Source: Chitinophagaceae bacterium
GTDB lineage: Bacteria; Bacteroidota; Bacteroidia; Chitinophagales; Chitinophagaceae
Direction of reading: 5' to 3'
Assembly: GCA_004028765.1 (NCBI GenBank)
Contig: SAIX01000012.1
Location: forward strand, 1 to 64,000
Length of the DNA stretch: 64,000 nucleotides
Below the pieces are notes generated by a model that saw only the letters and a list, made by a program, of their open reading frames with translations, did no database searches and was not told the DNA's origin. The number at the start of each line of letters is the position of its first letter. Position 1 is the first letter of the stretch. Positions 1 to 10,800 of the stretch are shown piece after piece. A program made the position numbers and the translations under genes.

Positions 1-14
1 GTACTATATTTCTG

Positions 15-227
15 ATGACAAAGCAAGAAATTGGACATATCATTTTAAAAAGACGTCAAGATCTTCTCTTAAAACAAGAGGACTTGTCAGAATTAACCGG
101 GATCACTTCCAAAACCATTTACCTGATAGAAAATGGCAGCGGAAACCCATCACTGGAAACATTGGAGAAAATAGCTAGTGTATTGGGATTAGAAATCAAT
201 GTACAGATCAGAGACGTTGAATCATGA
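15..227 (+). CDS. hipB: XRE-family HTH antitoxin, HipB-like
   Basis: 70 aa; HTH 'LLLKQEDLSELTGITSKTIYLIENGSGNPSLETLEKIASVLGL'; overlaps the next ORF and precedes HipA-like genes. Confidence 0.8.
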   Translation: MTKQEIGHIILKRRQDLLLKQEDLSELTGITSKTIYLIENGSGNPSLETLEKIASVLGLEINVQIRDVES

Positions 228-550
228 AAGGAGCGGTATACAACAATGGATTACTGGCAGGCTACTTAGAAAAGACAGCCAATGGCTATTTGTTTACCTA
301 TACAGAGAGCTATTATCAGAATAAGGACAATGCACCGATTAGTCTGACATTACCCAAGACACAACAACAATATGCGTCTGACAACTTGTTTGCTTTTTTT
401 CAAGGGCTTTTGTCAGAAGGTGTCAATAAGGATATTCAATGTCGACTATTGAAAATTGATGAAAACGATGATTTTACGCGCCTCTTGCAAACTGCAGGAG
501 ACGATACCATTGGCGCTATTACGGTAAAACCAGTTGAGGATGATTTGTAA
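224..550 (+). CDS. HipA N-terminal subdomain protein (HipS-like)
   Basis: 108 aa separate ORF 'MKGAVYNNGLLAGYLEKTANGYLFTYTESYY...PISLTLPKTQQQYASDNLFAFFQGLLSEG' resembling HipA N-subdomain 1. Confidence 0.8.
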   Translation: MKGAVYNNGLLAGYLEKTANGYLFTYTESYYQNKDNAPISLTLPKTQQQYASDNLFAFFQGLLSEGVNKDIQCRLLKIDENDDFTRLLQTAGDDTIGAITVKPVEDDL

Positions 551-1520
551 AGGATGTTATAAAGAAGATACGGACGGGTATTGTTTATCCTGTCGCAAAA
601 AGCTGTTTGATCGCTTACGAATCCCAGCTGTATTGTCATTTGATGCACCCAAGGCGGATAATATTGCCTCCTTCCAGGAGCATTCTAAAAGACTATCTAT
701 TTCCGGGGTGCAACTCAAATATTCTTTACGCCTGGAAAACAAAGCATTGGTTTTTACTGAGCAATCGGGTGAGTATATCTTAAAACCCATTCCACCATCC
801 AATCTACTGGTGGCAGTGGAAGATGCTCCCGAAAATGAACACCTCACCATGCAAATGGCTGAACAATTGTTTGGTATCCAGACAGCCGCCAATGCGCTAA
901 TTTATTTTAAAGATGGAGCACCCGCCTATATCACCAAACGTTTTGATGTAAGATCCGATGGTAGTAAATACCAACAGGAAGATTTTGCGCAGATCACCAG
1001 TCGTACCAAAGCGAGCCACGGAGAAACCTTTAAATATAATGGTAGCTACCTGGAGATCGGAGAAGCGATTCGAAAATTCGTAGCAGCCGCTGTACCTGCA
1101 CTCGAGCGCTTTTTTCAACTGGTGGTATTCAATTATATCGTATCCAATGGTGACGCGCACTTGAAAAACTTTTCCCTTATTCGCTCCACCGAAGGTGAAT
1201 ACCAGTTAACGCCTGCATACGATATCATGTCAACCGTCATTCATACCCCACAGGAATCCGATACCGCTTTGGATTTATATCCCGGTGATATGGACTCGGC
1301 TTTCTACCAGACCTATGGCTATTATGGCAGGGACAATTTTTTAGAACTCGCGGCTAAATTAGGATTATTGGAAAACCGCGCGATAAGAATGATAGATGCT
1401 TTTTCGGCGAGAAGAGAGCAGATGGAACAAATGGTGCAACGATCTTTTTTGAATGACGCGACAAAAGCGAAATACTTAAGCAATCTAGCAGATAAGATTA
1501 CGCGCCTGGATCCTAAGTAA
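540..1520 (+). CDS. HipA-like Ser/Thr kinase toxin (HipT-like)
   Basis: ATG at 540 overlaps the upstream stop; 'SISGVQLKYSL' Gly-rich loop, 'YITKRFD', 'FNYIVSNGDAHLKNFSL' catalytic HxxN; N-terminal CxxC...CxxC. Confidence 0.85.
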   Translation: MICKGCYKEDTDGYCLSCRKKLFDRLRIPAVLSFDAPKADNIASFQEHSKRLSISGVQLKYSLRLENKALVFTEQSGEYILKPIPPSNLLVAVEDAPENEHLTMQMAEQLFGIQTAANALIYFKDGAPAYITKRFDVRSDGSKYQQEDFAQITSRTKASHGETFKYNGSYLEIGEAIRKFVAAAVPALERFFQLVVFNYIVSNGDAHLKNFSLIRSTEGEYQLTPAYDIMSTVIHTPQESDTALDLYPGDMDSAFYQTYGYYGRDNFLELAAKLGLLENRAIRMIDAFSARREQMEQMVQRSFLNDATKAKYLSNLADKITRLDPK

Positions 1521-1536
1521 ACTATCATCGCACGCT

Positions 1537-2991
1537 CTATCCCATGATGATCTGGCGCATCCTTTCGGTCAGAATTGTTTCGATATAGGCAACTGCTAGG
1601 TTATCCTTTTTCTTTTCTTCGAGTGCCTTGATAATATCCTGATCGGTAATGGGTATCATCAGACCACGATCATCTGTATAAGTATCACGGCACCGGTCAA
1701 TGATCAGGTTCAGATCACTGATCTTTCTGCAGGCCAGTATACCAAATTTGCCGCGGTTAGGCGAAAACCGGCTCGACAACTGATCCAATTCCGGGTTGGC
1801 AGGGTCAACGCTATAGTTTTTGCACTCAATCACGATATAAGAACTGGGCACTTTTTTAACCGTATGCAAGAGGTAGAAAAATCCATTCTTAGCTGCATTG
1901 TCAAATGTGATATCGATGCGCTTACGACCCTTGTGTATTTTAGTTTCTTTCTCCGGGCAAACCAGGTTCGGATAAAAAAGAAAATCCAGCAGACCGATCA
2001 TCAGGGTATGGTAATCATCAGCAGAAGCGGTTCCTGTAGGAATGGCTTTAAGCCGTTCGATCAGGTAATCGCAAAACTGTCCCATATCAAAATCCTCCAG
2101 ATCTTCATGCCCGATGGGGGTAATCTTCTTACCAATTTTCCTTTTAAAGTCTTCCAGAATAGCTGGGTGCTGCACAGAAAATTTCCGTAGGTAATCGCGT
2201 GTTAACGGCGCTACCTTTTCTTTCAGGCTTTTCTTCGTCACGTATTTCCGTATCGTTCCATCCTTTTTTTTCTTGGTTTGTACCAACGCCGTATTTAAAC
2301 GCAGGTGTTCGCTACGCAGGAAGTTCAAAATAAAATGCTGGTGATAGACCGCAGGTGTATAGCCAAACTTATACGCGACAATACTTTTGGGAACGAGCAG
2401 TACTCGCTTATGATCGATGATTAAGTATTGCGTAAGTTCAGACCTCCATTCAGCTTCCACCGGATCCCAGTAATAACCAGACGGTACATCTTCGGTCAAA
2501 GGAAAGCCCCAGAGATTGGCCTGACGAATAGTATACTCTAGCAAATGCTTGCGGATAATGTTGGTAGTCATGTCCGAAATCTTATCCGGTCCAATACGAT
2601 CCACGAAGATGGCGGTATCGGGCAGATCTTCGATAAGCCCGGATTCCACGGCCTTACTTTTTAAGATCCGATCAAAGATTCTTTCTGCATCACCATCACC
2701 CATTCCTTTTCCGTCCCTGCTACCATTTGAAAGCCCCAGACCGGTTTCACCAGGCTCCCCTAAGTATTCAAACATAAATCTCGCTTCCTCAATGCGTTTT
2801 TGTTTGATCAGATTCACCAGGTATTCAAAAAAGTTCAATACGGTTTTACTAGCTTGTTCTGACCAGCGATCGGTTCTGCGGGAAAGAAAAAAAGGATCGA
2901 TGAACAGCGGCGTATCATCGCTTAAATCAACATTGACAAAATCCAACTCACGTTGGGTCTGGGACATACCAAATCTTTTCGCTATGCGCAT
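1537..2991 (-). CDS. Uncharacterised protein with C-terminal PD-(D/E)XK-like motif
   Basis: 484 aa; 'KRIDITFDNA...SSYIVIECKNYS' fits D-(x)n-ExK; last gene of three-gene minus operon. Confidence 0.55.
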   Translation of the reverse strand: MRIAKRFGMSQTQRELDFVNVDLSDDTPLFIDPFFLSRRTDRWSEQASKTVLNFFEYLVNLIKQKRIEEARFMFEYLGEPGETGLGLSNGSRDGKGMGDGDAERIFDRILKSKAVESGLIEDLPDTAIFVDRIGPDKISDMTTNIIRKHLLEYTIRQANLWGFPLTEDVPSGYYWDPVEAEWRSELTQYLIIDHKRVLLVPKSIVAYKFGYTPAVYHQHFILNFLRSEHLRLNTALVQTKKKKDGTIRKYVTKKSLKEKVAPLTRDYLRKFSVQHPAILEDFKRKIGKKITPIGHEDLEDFDMGQFCDYLIERLKAIPTGTASADDYHTLMIGLLDFLFYPNLVCPEKETKIHKGRKRIDITFDNAAKNGFFYLLHTVKKVPSSYIVIECKNYSVDPANPELDQLSSRFSPNRGKFGILACRKISDLNLIIDRCRDTYTDDRGLMIPITDQDIIKALEEKKKDNLAVAYIETILTERMRQIIMG

Positions 2992-3067
2992 AGACAGTTA
3001 TTTGGGATAATACAAGGGGTAAGATATCGGACAGGGGGGAATAGTGTAAGTTACGGCAATTATAGAG

Positions 3068-4510
3068 TTATACAACCTCGGAGGAGCGCTGGCTATTCTC
3101 TACTAAGCTCACTACAGCGTATCCTTGCAACATCTCCTTCAATTCCACCGCCTTCCCCTCATCCACCATGGCTTCATCCAGTAGTCGGATGAATTTGTTT
3201 TTATCGAGCTGGCAGCTGATACAAACGACAATACTGAGGCGCAGGATCTCCAGCGCTTCTTTTAAAAAATCAATCGGGCTACCATAATGCTGGCTTATTT
3301 TTTCTTTGTGTTTTTGGTCAAGTAATCCGCCATGTGCAAAGGTGCTACGGATACCATAAGCTTCTTTAAGAATGCTGACTACAGTCAGCGGATCCTTACC
3401 GCATATTGCCGCCATCTTAGCCACGCGCTGACGAAGTTTATAGCCCACTTCCATATTCTCATTGGAAAAAATAGCTTCAAGTCCCATCATGGTACTGGCT
3501 ACTTGTTTTTCGATGATATCATGTTCCAGCAGTGCATCCGAATAGCGATCATAGGCGATGGTGAGAAAACTGGTCTTGCGATCATGGTAACAAAAATCTG
3601 CGGGCAGCAGTGCTGACATTTGTTCCATAAATCGGATCAGGGCAGCTTCTTCTACCTGGCGCAGATAATAGGTGATCTGTGGAAATTTGATATGCCCATT
3701 TGAAATCACTCCACCTCGCCGGTTGCTTTCTATCACGATATCAGATTGCAGGCTATATCGCATAGTCTTTACACTACCCACGGCGAATAATCTCAGTATC
3801 ACCACATAGCGTTTGATGATCGCCTGCAAATCGATATTACTATGTTTTCCCTGGTTAAATTCAGGCACTAGTTCAAAACTGCCTTCCAGTATGGCCATCG
3901 GATGGTGCATGGACTCGCCATAGGCATCTGCCACTCGTATTTCTCTAGGTGTTTCAATATCTACCTGTGTGGTTTGCCGCAGTACGGATTGATCCGGTAA
4001 ATTGATAGTTGTTGATTCGAGTGTAATCCCTTGCAATTCCATGCGAAGCGCAAATTTCATAGGACCAGCACAAAGGTCTCTGATCATCCGCCACAGCAAA
4101 TCTTTGGTTTGCTCATACAAAAGAGCATCGGTTTTACAGCTATAACAAGCTTTTAAGTATAGTTGTACCAATCCATCAATGTCTTGGTCAGGCTTAGTGC
4201 GATGCGGGCAATGTTGTTGCAATAAGCCAAGCAAATGGTTATAGGTATCCCACCCCTTAAGCTTTGGCCAAAAATATTTATAGGCATTAATGGGTGAGGG
4301 TTTGGTAATCGTCTGTCCACTCATCTCCGAGCAACGCACACCTTTAGGTGTGTACGTGAAATCCTTAGCGATCCACTGAAAATATTGATCGTGAAGATCG
4401 GGGATGGCAGCAGACTTAATTCCTTCCGTTAATTCCTTTCTGGTCTGCTGCAGCAATGCCCAGGCGGCTTCGGTGATATCTTGCGTAGCTTGTGTAATTT
4501 CTTCCATCAT
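3068..4510 (-). CDS. HEPN-domain protein (ApeA-like HEPN)
   Basis: 480 aa; 'YGIRSTFAHGG' gives R-x4-H within a helical C-terminal region; 77 bp from next gene. Confidence 0.6.
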   Translation of the reverse strand: MMEEITQATQDITEAAWALLQQTRKELTEGIKSAAIPDLHDQYFQWIAKDFTYTPKGVRCSEMSGQTITKPSPINAYKYFWPKLKGWDTYNHLLGLLQQHCPHRTKPDQDIDGLVQLYLKACYSCKTDALLYEQTKDLLWRMIRDLCAGPMKFALRMELQGITLESTTINLPDQSVLRQTTQVDIETPREIRVADAYGESMHHPMAILEGSFELVPEFNQGKHSNIDLQAIIKRYVVILRLFAVGSVKTMRYSLQSDIVIESNRRGGVISNGHIKFPQITYYLRQVEEAALIRFMEQMSALLPADFCYHDRKTSFLTIAYDRYSDALLEHDIIEKQVASTMMGLEAIFSNENMEVGYKLRQRVAKMAAICGKDPLTVVSILKEAYGIRSTFAHGGLLDQKHKEKISQHYGSPIDFLKEALEILRLSIVVCISCQLDKNKFIRLLDEAMVDEGKAVELKEMLQGYAVVSLVENSQRSSEVV

Positions 4511-4521
4511 AAGCTGCGGGA

Positions 4522-5991
4522 TCAGTTGCGGACAGCTTCATAGCATTCTAATATATAATGCAGAATATCCACTGAACGCTCATACACACTAACGGCCAGT
4601 TCATATTCAGGAATATCTTCCGTATAATCATGCACCCAGGTATTGCATGTTTTGATCAGGTCCATGAATTCATCCTCGGTTAAATGGCTTGGATTTTTTT
4701 CCGTGAAGAAAAGAAACGCAGCACGGCTGATCCTGTTCCTTACCCCAGTATTGTATTTAGCCGCTTTGAATTTCTCTTCATTCCTAGCAATATAATCCGT
4801 TATCGCACCTTTCGCGGGTAACTTATCAATCACAAAACTGAATGTGCGACGCAGGGAACAAGCCATATGCACTACATAGTCCGGTCCCTTGCTGTTGAGG
4901 ACGTGTACCGCGCCGAGATAACTCTCTTTAATCGAGGAGTGAATAATCCCAAGTTTATAAACCAGGATTTCATTGATCTCGATATCATCATCGCTTACCG
5001 TTGGTGGTTCATATGCCGGCGCTGGTGAGATAACGGTTTCATGAAAGGGGCGATAGACTAAATCTCCGCGATCATTCACTTTTAAATGGGTATAGAGATC
5101 CAAAGCGTTGGTATAATCACGCTTTGCCAGTGTCGAGATCACAGCCGAGCCAACCGGGTAAATCCATTGGTTACTCTCCCTGCCCAAGGGGTAAATAGAA
5201 AGCGGATCTTTGTAACTGGTATATACGCTCGGTGTGATCGGACTAATAGATCTCACCGGATTAATCGTAGCGTACGGATGGTGATAACTAGTCAGCACAG
5301 TATCTCCAAAGCTACCGGTGGAACCAATGGGTTGAATCGGTCCAACATCCACTGAAGTAAACATACGGTCATATCGCTTGTTGAGCGCACCAACTGTCGG
5401 AAAACCAATCGCGCTATAATAGGTTTCTGAAGATCCTGTGATGGCTTGATCAACCGCTGCAGCACCATATACATTCTGATAATTCAAAATGGAATTAACT
5501 ACAGGTTTTGTGCTCATCGCAATACGACCGTTAGCTAGAGCTGAAAATTGGGTGATAGCATCCCCCTTCGTCCCTGAACCATACACATTGGTATAGTCTA
5601 AAATCGAAGGGGTCTTTGGCTGAATAGCAGTCAGGGTATTAAAAGCTGTAAGTGCGGAAGTACCATATACATTTGTATAGTTGAAAATTGAATCAACTTT
5701 GGGTGTGGTGGTGGCAAGCGCAATATTATTCTGCATACCCACTACACCATGCGGAAATATCATCGTAGCAGTATTGACCGGTGAGTTCACGGCAAAATTT
5801 TTGTTATCCACCATCCCAATACCGGCAACATACGTTTTGTTTTTATATTCATCGAGATCTACCATACCCACACCGCTGATATAGGTTTTATTTTTATAGT
5901 CGTTCAGGTTGACCATACCGATCCCCGAAACATAAGTCTTGTTTTCCCATTTGATAGACCCATTTCCTGAGCCTGTGTAATCGTTAATCAT
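4522..5991 (-). CDS. Hypothetical protein with two families of short N-terminal repeats
   Basis: 489 aa; 3x 'NKTY(V/I)(S/A)G(I/V)GMV' and 4x '(S/F)I(L/F)(D/N)Y.NVYG'; first gene of the minus operon, 11 bp from next gene. Confidence 0.6.
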   Translation of the reverse strand: MINDYTGSGNGSIKWENKTYVSGIGMVNLNDYKNKTYISGVGMVDLDEYKNKTYVAGIGMVDNKNFAVNSPVNTATMIFPHGVVGMQNNIALATTTPKVDSIFNYTNVYGTSALTAFNTLTAIQPKTPSILDYTNVYGSGTKGDAITQFSALANGRIAMSTKPVVNSILNYQNVYGAAAVDQAITGSSETYYSAIGFPTVGALNKRYDRMFTSVDVGPIQPIGSTGSFGDTVLTSYHHPYATINPVRSISPITPSVYTSYKDPLSIYPLGRESNQWIYPVGSAVISTLAKRDYTNALDLYTHLKVNDRGDLVYRPFHETVISPAPAYEPPTVSDDDIEINEILVYKLGIIHSSIKESYLGAVHVLNSKGPDYVVHMACSLRRTFSFVIDKLPAKGAITDYIARNEEKFKAAKYNTGVRNRISRAAFLFFTEKNPSHLTEDEFMDLIKTCNTWVHDYTEDIPEYELAVSVYERSVDILHYILECYEAVRN

Positions 5992-6066
5992 GTTTTGTAT
6001 TATTAATAATCGTCAATTTATATAAATTTACTAAAAATTTTGGGATTTTCCAAGCGAACAAATGCG

Positions 6067-6086
6067 AATAACCAAATCTGGTTATT
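6067..6086. promoter_or_regulatory. Inverted repeat upstream of the minus-strand operon
   Basis: AATAACCA-AATC-TGGTTATT perfect 8-bp arms about 75 bp upstream of the 5991 start. Confidence 0.3.
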
Positions 6087-6529
6087 GTAAGCTCCCTAAC
6101 CGGAACGGATACACTTTATATACTCCCATAATAGACTCACACCAGTAGTTTTGCCAGCCCAGATAAAGGGCATTCAAACTTGCTTCATAATCAACGAATC
6201 AACAGTATAGTCCAATACCCGCTTCTGTATTATTAATTCATTATATCCCGGCTTGCTTTCCACCAGACAATTGCGTGATATTTTCTCTGACTTTATTTTT
6301 AGAATAACCCTGTATAAATAGTAGCTAAAATCCGTGCCGATGGCCCGATTCAGCTAATATTTGGGTAAAAACATGCTAAAAAATCATATCATCCTGATAA
6401 TCAATCAATTAACTCCTATAAAACTTTTAGATCAAAACTTTTTCTAAAAAAAGTCTATTTCCACCCAGTACCTCCATCTTAGTTATACTGTCTTTATAGG
6501 TGCAAACCGAGTCATTAAACGAGAGCGCC

Positions 6530-7705
6530 ATGTCAGCAAACCCGATCCGCTTACAAACCCTGTTTAGAAAATATCTCCGTGGCAACATCACGCCATCGGA
6601 ACAGCAAGAGTTTTGGGAGTTAATGGCAGACTATGATGACAAGGATCTGCTGGAAGTGGAACTAAAAGTACTTTGGGAGAAGGAACAACCAGTCATCCGC
6701 CCCTCAGATAGCGTTAACTGGAAGCGCGTGGAAAACCGCTTGGCAACGATGATAAAAAACAGTGAGATCAATTACGATCGATTCAAACCAAGGCGCCTGA
6801 TCCCTGCCTGGACCAAATATGCAGCTGCAGCCATCATCATCGGTGTCATGGTATTCGTTGGCAAGCAATGGATCAATAATCAGCCTGAGCAACAAGCGAT
6901 CACGGCCCAAACCGATATCCCCGCTCCTGATAAAAGCCGGGCGATGATCACGCTGGCGGACGGAAAGACGATTTTGTACCTGGATCAGATCAAAAATGGT
7001 AGCAGTGTTGTAGCACAAAACGGGCTTATTGTGCGTAAGGCAGCAGATGGCAGTGTGCAGTATGAAAGCAACGGTGCGGCAACAGATCAGGCTATCGCTT
7101 ACAACACGTTCAGTAATCCCAGGGGATCAAAAGCGCAGAAACTGGTGCTGGATGATGGAACAGCCATCTGGCTGAATGCAGGAAGTTCTTTTCGATATCC
7201 ACTTGCATTTGTGGAAGGGAAACCCAGGCATGCAGAGCTGTTAGAAGGTGAAGCGTTTCTCGAAGTGAAGCATGATGAGAAAAGTCCCTTCACATTGAAA
7301 GTGGGATCGGAGCTGATCGAGGATTTGGGGACCAGTTTTAATGTGAATGCATACACAAGTGGAAATATTAAAACTACCCTGGTTGATGGTGCATTGAGAG
7401 TAAATGCCAAAGCGATTCAGCCGGGTGAGCAGTATCAAAACGGTATTATCACAAAACCGGAAATGGAACAGGTCGTGGCCTGGAAAAATGGGCAGTTCAA
7501 TTTCAATGAATCAAGTGTAGATGAGATACTAAAGCAGGCGGCAGTATGGTACGATATTGAAATTCTAATGGAGGGAAAAGTGAATGAACGATTCTCGTTC
7601 AGTGTGGACAGGAGTAAACCGGTATCTGCCTTACTCAAAGCGATGGAATTATCCGGTGGGGTACATTTTGAGATCGAGGGAAGGAAAGTCTATGTGAGAC
7701 CGTAG
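6530..7705 (+). CDS. FecR-family anti-sigma factor
   Basis: Cytoplasmic helical N-terminus, one TM 'YAAAAIIIGVMVFV', FecR domain 'LDDGTAIWLNAGSSFRYP...EAFLEVKHDEKSPFTL', C-terminal STN-like; start set at MSANP. Confidence 0.85.
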   Translation: MSANPIRLQTLFRKYLRGNITPSEQQEFWELMADYDDKDLLEVELKVLWEKEQPVIRPSDSVNWKRVENRLATMIKNSEINYDRFKPRRLIPAWTKYAAAAIIIGVMVFVGKQWINNQPEQQAITAQTDIPAPDKSRAMITLADGKTILYLDQIKNGSSVVAQNGLIVRKAADGSVQYESNGAATDQAIAYNTFSNPRGSKAQKLVLDDGTAIWLNAGSSFRYPLAFVEGKPRHAELLEGEAFLEVKHDEKSPFTLKVGSELIEDLGTSFNVNAYTSGNIKTTLVDGALRVNAKAIQPGEQYQNGIITKPEMEQVVAWKNGQFNFNESSVDEILKQAAVWYDIEILMEGKVNERFSFSVDRSKPVSALLKAMELSGGVHFEIEGRKVYVRP

Positions 7706-7829
7706 CAACAGAACAAAAGAAATTTCAGGTGCGACTAACACCTGTGGTTACTATAATATCCTACGAAAGACTACAAGCGGCTTGACGGGCGCTGACCAAA
7801 ACTATTGTAAACGTTTAAACCCAAACCCC

Positions 7830-10800
7830 ATGCATCCACATGCATCCGGCTTCACCATTCCACGTACTTACCAAAAACTGCTTATGGTAGCCAAATTAAC
7901 CATGCTGATCCTTGTGCTTGCTTTGAGCCAGGCAAGCGCACGCATTGGCGCGCAGACGGTCAAACTCAATGTAAAGAACGAAAAACTCGGCAATGTACTG
8001 AGAGAAATCAAACGCCAGACCGGCTATGATTATGTGTATAATGCGAAATTCGCCTCCGAAGCCCGCAGCATCACCATTATCACGAACGGTGAGGATCTGC
8101 AAGCTGTCCTGCAAAAATGTTTCCAGGATCAGCCCTTCACCTACGAGATCACCGACAAGATCATCGTGATCAAGGAAAAATCTGCCCCAAAGCCAGAAAC
8201 AAAAAACGCCGCGGCGGCTCCCCTCGCATTACCGCCACCCCCAACTGATGTAACCATTGTTGTAACAGATGCAGACGGTCAACCACTCGAAGGCGCTTCT
8301 GTCACAGTCAAAGGAAACAACAAAGGCCTTATCACAGATGCCACCGGAAAAGTAAGTTTCAAAGCGGTCGATGATAATGCGATACTTGTTGTTTCATTTA
8401 CAGGCTACCAATCGCAAGAATTTAATATCAATAAGCGTAGAACGATAGGAATCAAATTACAAACGTCAACCAGCCAGCTGGACGAAACGGTCGTTATTGC
8501 TTACGGCAAAACCACGAAACGTTTTGCTACTGAAAGCATTGTGAAGGTTAAAGGAGAGGACATTGAAAAGCAGCCGGTTGGCAATGCGATATTGGCCCTT
8601 GAATCAAGAGTTCCGGGACTACAGATCTATCAGACCAGCGGTATTCCGGGCAGAGGGTTTACGATCTTATTGCGCGGCATCAGCAGTATCAACGCCTCGG
8701 GCAGATCACCTTTGTATTTAGTTGATGGTGTTCCATTAAGTACAGCATCTATGGATAACAATAATCTGGGAACTCCGGGAGGGGTATCATCCACCCCGCT
8801 CGCAAGTTTAAATCCTCAGGATATTGCCAGTATTGAAGTGTTGAAGGATGCAGATGCGACCGCCATATATGGATCCCGAGGAGCGAACGGCGTCATTCTT
8901 ATTACAACCAACAAAGGAAAGCCGGGGAGAGTGAAATTGAACATCAACTTACAAAACGGACAAACTAAGGCTACGCGGTTTATGGATTTATTAAATAGAG
9001 AACAATATTTACAACTCAGGCATGAGGCATTTACAAATGATGGAGTAACTGCTCTGCCTTCCAATACTTACGACCTGAACGGAAATTGGGACACCACCAG
9101 ATATACGGATTGGCAGAAACTTTTTATCGGTAACACGGGACATTTTTTCACCGGTCAAGCATCACTTACAGGCGGAAGCGAGAATACCAGCTTTCTTTTA
9201 GGAACAAATTATACTAAAGAAACTACAATTTACCCGGGCAATTTTTATGATGAACGTTATAGTGTTCATTTTTCCGCGGATCATTTTTCCACCGACCGTA
9301 AGTTCAAAGTTTCTATCAATAGTATCTACACCATTCAGTTAAACAAACTACCACCTACTGATTTTGTTTCATCCAGATACCTGACGCTCTCACCTGTGGC
9401 TCCGGCCTTGTATGATTCATCCGGTAAACTAAATTGGCAAAACAATACCTGGTTAAATCCGTTCAGTAATTTGTATAATATAATTAAAAACAATTCCGAG
9501 TATTTAAACGGAAATGTTGCGCTTAGTTATCGGTTTAATCGAAATTTTCAATTTGTTACGAATTTAGGCTACAGCACTCAGATGTATGATCAAGTTCAGG
9601 TGGCGCCCCAAACTTCATTTAATCCGGCAAGCGGAACTCTTTCCAGTTCAGGATTCGCGAATCAAAAAAGAGAAAGATGGATTTTGGAGCCGCAGCTCAA
9701 CTACCAATTCACGCTCGGTAAAGCCAAGCTTACAGCTAGTGTGGGTAATACAACGATTAACGAAAAATCCACAGGTATGTCACTGTCGGCTAAAGGATTT
9801 TCCAATGACGGACTTATAGAAAACCCTGCTGCAGCTACAACTATACAAGTAACCTCTGTTAACTACTCACTGTATAAGTATATAGGTTTTTTCGGGAAAA
9901 TGAACTTTAACGCAGGAGATAAGTACTTATTCAATCTGACTGCTCGCAGAGATGGCAGCAGCCGGTTCGGACCCGGCAATCAATTTGGCAATTTCGGTGC
10001 GGCCGGCATAGGTTGGGTATTCAGCAAGGAAAAATTTATATCTGAGAAGAGTCTAATCAGTTTCGGTAAAATTCGGGCTTCGTACGGCACTACCGGGAAC
10101 GATCAAATAGGCGACTATCAATTCTTAGATACTTATACACCTTATACGAATGCTTATCTCGGTGTGAGTCCCTTGTTACCGCAACGATTGCAAAATCCTG
10201 ATTATGCATGGGAAAAGGTTAATAAACTCGATCTGGGATTAGATATAGGATTATTAAAGGATAAAATACTGATTAGTGCGGATTATTATGATCACAGGTC
10301 ATCGAACCAATTATTGAGCTATCCTCTTCCCGGAATTACAGGTTTCACTTCGGTTCTTACAAATCTGCCGGCTAAGATTCAAAATAGGGGTTTTGAGTTG
10401 CAAGTTAGCTCAACCAATATGCGTTCAAAAAACTTCAGGTGGGAATCAATTTTTAATATCACAGTTCCGCAAACCATATTGTTAGCGTATCCGGGCATTG
10501 AAAGCTCAGCTTTTTCTTTGCTGACAGTAGGAGAGTCTTTTTTTAGTTCTCGAGTCCTTCATTATTTGGGTGTAGATCCGCAAACAGGCTTGTACACCTT
10601 CGAAGACTACGATAAAGACGGCAAAATTTCCTCACCTAATGATTATAAAAAAATCATCAACAACGGGCAACAGTTTTACGGAGGATTTGAGAATAAACTC
10701 ATGTATAGGGGTTGGAGTCTAGACGTCAATTTTCATTTTGTCAGACAAAAATACGCCACTTCTTATTATGCCTTAAATGGTTCGGTTCCAATTGTAGCAA

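Noticed and set aside
1864-3192. Plus-strand ORFs over the minus-strand operon
   Set aside because: Antisense shadows without domain signals
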